Assembly: GCA_046704255.1 (NCBI GenBank) | Contig: JBJKSH010000164.1 | Span: 1-64,000 of the forward strand | From: FEN-1297 sp046704255 | GTDB lineage: Bacteria; Bacteroidota; Ignavibacteria; Ignavibacteriales; Ignavibacteriaceae | Direction: 5' to 3' | DNA length: 64,000 bases | Part shown: positions 61,730-64,000 of the stretch, piece after piece | Layout of the letters: each line of letters begins with the position of its first letter | Position numbering within the stretch: the first letter of the stretch is position 1 | Position numbers and translations under genes: made by a program | The notes under the pieces: model-generated | Told to the model about the DNA's origin: nothing | What the model saw: the letters and a program-made list of their open reading frames with translations, nothing else | Databases searched by the model: none

Positions 61730-62377
61730 TCAATAATTTTTAAGAAAAGGATTATCTGCCTTTTCCAACCCGATTTTACTGCTTGCACCATGGCCGGGAT
61801 AAATTAATACATTGTCCGGCAGTGAAAATAATTTTACTTTTATAGAATTAAGCAGCGCATCGTAATCACCGCCCCAAAGATCCGTCCTGCCGATGCTGTT
61901 CTTAAATAAAACATCACCGGTAATACAAAATGCTTCTGCAGGAAAATAAATGCAATATTCGCCCGGTGTATGCCCCGGAGTAAAAAGAAAAATCATTTTT
62001 GATTTGCCTAAATAAAGTTGTAATTCCTCGGATAAATATTTATCGGGTTTAGGCAGTGTTTTTATCGTTAGATTAAATGCATTTGCTTGTTGTACGGCAC
62101 TTTCCAATAGGAATAAATCTTCTTCAGGTATATAATACTCGGGATAAAATTTCTTTTTAACAAAATAGCTGCCTAAAATGTGGTCGATATGGCAGTGTGT
62201 GTTTATTAAATATTTAAGCTTTAGATCATTTCCATCAACATAGTTTTTCAGCTTTTCTTCCTCGTCTTTATTTGAGCAGCCGGGATCTATTACAGCACAT
62301 TCTTTGGTGCTTTCATCCCAAACAATATACGTGTTTTCAGAAAAGAGATTAAATTCAAATGATTTGATTACAAGCAT
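61730..62377 (-). CDS. Metallo-beta-lactamase-fold hydrolase (glyoxalase II-like)
   Basis: A 215-residue MBL-fold hydrolase. The zinc ligands stand in 'LINTHCHIDHILGSYFVKKK' (THxHxDH, His61, His63, Asp65, His66), with 'FTPGHTPGEYCIYFPAEAFC' (His), 'TGDVLFKNSIGRTDLWGGDY' (Asp) and 'VLIYPGHGASSKIGLEKADN' (His). This set is shared by YcbL-type glyoxalase II enzymes that hydrolyse S-lactoylglutathione or other thioesters. No role can be tied to the ABC genes; co-direction with aroC is probably fortuitous. Confidence 0.89.
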   Translation of the reverse strand: MLVIKSFEFNLFSENTYIVWDESTKECAVIDPGCSNKDEEEKLKNYVDGNDLKLKYLINTHCHIDHILGSYFVKKKFYPEYYIPEEDLFLLESAVQQANAFNLTIKTLPKPDKYLSEELQLYLGKSKMIFLFTPGHTPGEYCIYFPAEAFCITGDVLFKNSIGRTDLWGGDYDALLNSIKVKLFSLPDNVLIYPGHGASSKIGLEKADNPFLKNY

Positions 62378-62446
62378 TTATTTTCCATAATTAAAATACC
62401 AAAGCCGGCTTTAAGATTATATTTTTTCTGTTAAATGAACCAACCG

Positions 62447-63658
62447 TCATTTTTTAAAATTATATTTTAATCTTGATTTTAGTTTTTTAACGTAACTATT
62501 ATAATTGTCTTTAGTCTCTTCTATGGAATCTCCACCGAATTTTAACAGGAAGAATTTTGCAAGACTCCAGGCAAGCATCGACTCGGCAATTACCGCGCAT
62601 GCAGGTACTGCAACAAAATCACTTCTCTCCCGTCTTGCATCGACCTTTTTCATCGTTTTTAAATCAACGCTTTCAATAGGGCTCATAAGAGTTGCAATAG
62701 GCTTCATTGCAGCATGAACTATTATAGGCATTCCGGTAGAAATGCCGCCTTCAATTCCGCCGGCTCTATTTGTTTTACGAGTAATGGAGTCTCCCTTCAT
62801 AATTATTTCATCGTGAGATTTGGAACCGGGCATTAAAGCTGCCGTAAAGCCTGTTCCGATTGACACTCCTTTAACAGCATTTATAGACATGATTGTTTGT
62901 GCAATTTCAGCATCCAGTTTGGTATCATAATGAACGAAGCTGCCGAGACCAACGGGAACTCCGGTAGCAACCGCATAAAAAGTCCCGCCTAGAGTATCGC
63001 CTTTTTTCTTTGCCTGTTTAATTTTATTTATTATTTTTTCTTCGTGCTCCTTATCAAGCACTCTTACATCGCTTAGGTCTGCTTTTTTTGATAAACTCCA
63101 GCCGGTAAAATTCTTGGGTAAATTATTATCAAATAAATTTTCACTAAAGTTTTTTTGCGGAAATATTCCGCCGATACTTTCCACAAAGCTGCCAATGGAA
63201 ATTCCAAACTCTTCTAGAAATTTTCTTGCAACCGAACATGCTGCAACTCTAGCAGCAGTTTCCCTTGCACTCGAACGTTCAATAGAATTACGGATATCGT
63301 TAAAATTATACTTGGTCACGCCTACAAGGTCTGCATGTCCGGGTCGTGGAATAATTATCTTTTCAACATCGGCAGTTCTCTTATCCGGTGTCATTTTTTC
63401 AATCCAATTTTCCCAATCCTTATTTTTAACCAATAATGAAATCGGAGAGCCGAGTGTTTTTTGAAACCTTATACCGGATAAAATTTCCGCAGTATCGGAT
63501 TCAATTTTCATTCTATGTCCTCTGCCGTAACCCATTTGTCTTCTTTTCAAATGGAAATTAATATACTCATTCTCTATTTTAATATTAGAAGGAAAGCCTT
63601 CCACAATTGTAGTTAAAGCCTTGCCGTGAGACTCACCCGCGGTAAGAAATCTTATCAT
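62447..63658 (-). CDS. aroC: Chorismate synthase
   Basis: A 403-residue chorismate synthase, the last shikimate step, which converts EPSP to chorismate with reduced FMN. Highly conserved segments include 'FLTAGESHGKALTTIVEGFP', 'RRQMGYGRGHRMKIESDTAE' followed by ILSGIR, 'PRPGHADLVGVTKYNFNDIR' with 'NSIERSSARETAARVAACSV', 'GGISTGMPIIVHAAMKPIAT' and 'RRERSDFVAVPACAVIAESM'. The C-terminal helix extends normally. It is transcribed alone behind a hairpin that terminates the upstream protease gene. Confidence 0.96.
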   Translation of the reverse strand: MIRFLTAGESHGKALTTIVEGFPSNIKIENEYINFHLKRRQMGYGRGHRMKIESDTAEILSGIRFQKTLGSPISLLVKNKDWENWIEKMTPDKRTADVEKIIIPRPGHADLVGVTKYNFNDIRNSIERSSARETAARVAACSVARKFLEEFGISIGSFVESIGGIFPQKNFSENLFDNNLPKNFTGWSLSKKADLSDVRVLDKEHEEKIINKIKQAKKKGDTLGGTFYAVATGVPVGLGSFVHYDTKLDAEIAQTIMSINAVKGVSIGTGFTAALMPGSKSHDEIIMKGDSITRKTNRAGGIEGGISTGMPIIVHAAMKPIATLMSPIESVDLKTMKKVDARRERSDFVAVPACAVIAESMLAWSLAKFFLLKFGGDSIEETKDNYNSYVKKLKSRLKYNFKK

Positions 63659-63691
63659 TATTACTCCTGTTAAAGTGAAAGGTAAATATAA

Positions 63692-63715
63692 AAAAAACGC
63701 CCGACTTTGCGGGCG
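63692..63715 (-). terminator. Rho-independent terminator downstream of the HtrA-like gene
   Basis: Minus-strand transcript: the arms CGCCCG (63710-63715) and CGGGCG (63698-63703) pair perfectly around a six-base loop and are followed by a run of seven T (63691-63697). It lies about 20 bases after the stop of the HtrA-like gene, immediately ahead of aroC. Confidence 0.88.
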
Positions 63716-63736
63716 CTGTTTGGAAAAATTTTATAT

Positions 63737-64000
63737 TTATTTTGAATTCGGAACTTCCAATCCGACAAACATACTGTTTCCTTTGGAATCCTGAACTTTT
63801 AATAATACCGCAGATCCCTTTTTACCATTCACTTCTTTCTTAAATTGGGAAACATTATCAACAGGTTTTCTATTAACTTCAGTAATAACTAGTCCACTTC
63901 CAAGGTTCTGATTTTGTGCCGGGCTGTATGGTGCAACGTCGGTTATCATTACTCCGTGCTCAACCTTATATTCGGATTTATCTTTAGCTGTAAGATTTCT
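63737..64000 (-). CDS. HtrA/DegP-like serine protease, C-terminal PDZ part (truncated by window edge)
   Basis: The 3' end of a HtrA/DegP-family periplasmic protease, open to the right-hand edge (the first complete codon at 63998-64000 gives Arg). The visible 87 residues form the last PDZ domain: 'EHGVMITDVAPYSPAQNQNL' with 'GLVITEVNRKPVDNVSQFKK' and a closing 'LLKVQDSKGNSMFVGLEV'. The protease domain with the His-Asp-Ser triad is outside the window. The Met at 63949 is an internal residue, not the start. Other PDZ-ended proteins are possible, but the length and sequence of the domain fit DegP. Confidence 0.8.
   Translation of the reverse strand, partial: RNLTAKDKSEYKVEHGVMITDVAPYSPAQNQNLGSGLVITEVNRKPVDNVSQFKKEVNGKKGSAVLLKVQDSKGNSMFVGLEVPNSK

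Overview
The window is a low-GC, gene-dense bacterial chromosome segment from a Gram-negative cell that makes LPS. It carries KDO-pathway and Lpt export genes, a TonB-dependent receptor with the N-terminal regulatory domain usual in the Bacteroidota/Chlorobiota/Ignavibacteriota (FCB) group, a Bacteroidota-type OstA-like protein and a TIGR02757-family protein. An FCB bacterium, plausibly of the Ignavibacteria, is the best guess. This rests on gene families and composition; no 16S gene is present.

Layout. (1) 1-4805, + strand: an envelope operon with the kdsD 3' end, lptC, an OstA-like gene, lptB, a CPBP-type membrane protein and pdxJ. A hairpin terminator and a decayed gene remnant resembling pgpA follow. 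(2) 5230-8149, +: a TIGR02757 protein and an OPT transporter, convergent with nadE. (3) 39523 down to about 8200, - strand: a roughly 31-kb surface-polysaccharide locus of tightly spaced genes. Its promoter-proximal part makes the sugar nucleotide (DegT aminotransferase, Gfo/Idh/MocA oxidoreductase, WbpD-like acetyltransferase), starts the lipid-linked chain (polyprenyl glycosylphosphotransferase) and handles export and length control (Wza-like protein, Wzz/BY-kinase). The middle holds five GT-B glycosyltransferases, Wzx, an O-antigen ligase/polymerase-like protein, two NodB-type deacetylases, a CapA protein and an acetyltransferase. The distal part is unusual: two adenylate-forming enzymes, a stand-alone acyl carrier protein, a complete AsnB, a degenerate AsnB paralogue, a class III aminotransferase and an NAD-synthase-family PP-loop enzyme. 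Together these look like a carrier-protein-dependent acyl or amide decoration module. (4) 39924-47007: a secreted beta-helix protein and an alpha-glucan block of two SLC45-like MFS transporters and a secreted GH13 enzyme, with a GNAT gene and a small MITE-like element between them. (5) 47317-50507, +: smpB, tyrS, a pyruvoyl-dependent arginine decarboxylase and a TerC protein; the last three all use TTG starts. (6) 55302-50470, -: a thiamine-acquisition operon behind a TPP riboswitch with a visible terminator/antiterminator switch (TonB receptor, thiamine pyrophosphokinase, SSS-family symporter). (7) 55323-64000, -: a seven-LysM lytic transglycosylase, a biotin-dependent carboxyltransferase, a two-gene NitT/TauT-type ABC transporter with an eroded ATPase, a glyoxalase-II-like hydrolase, chorismate synthase and the 3' end of an HtrA/DegP protease.

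No rRNA, tRNA, CRISPR array, intact insertion sequence or prophage was recognised. Several imperfect inverted repeats lie between genes, and one of them seems to have been absorbed into the 5' end of the OstA-like gene.
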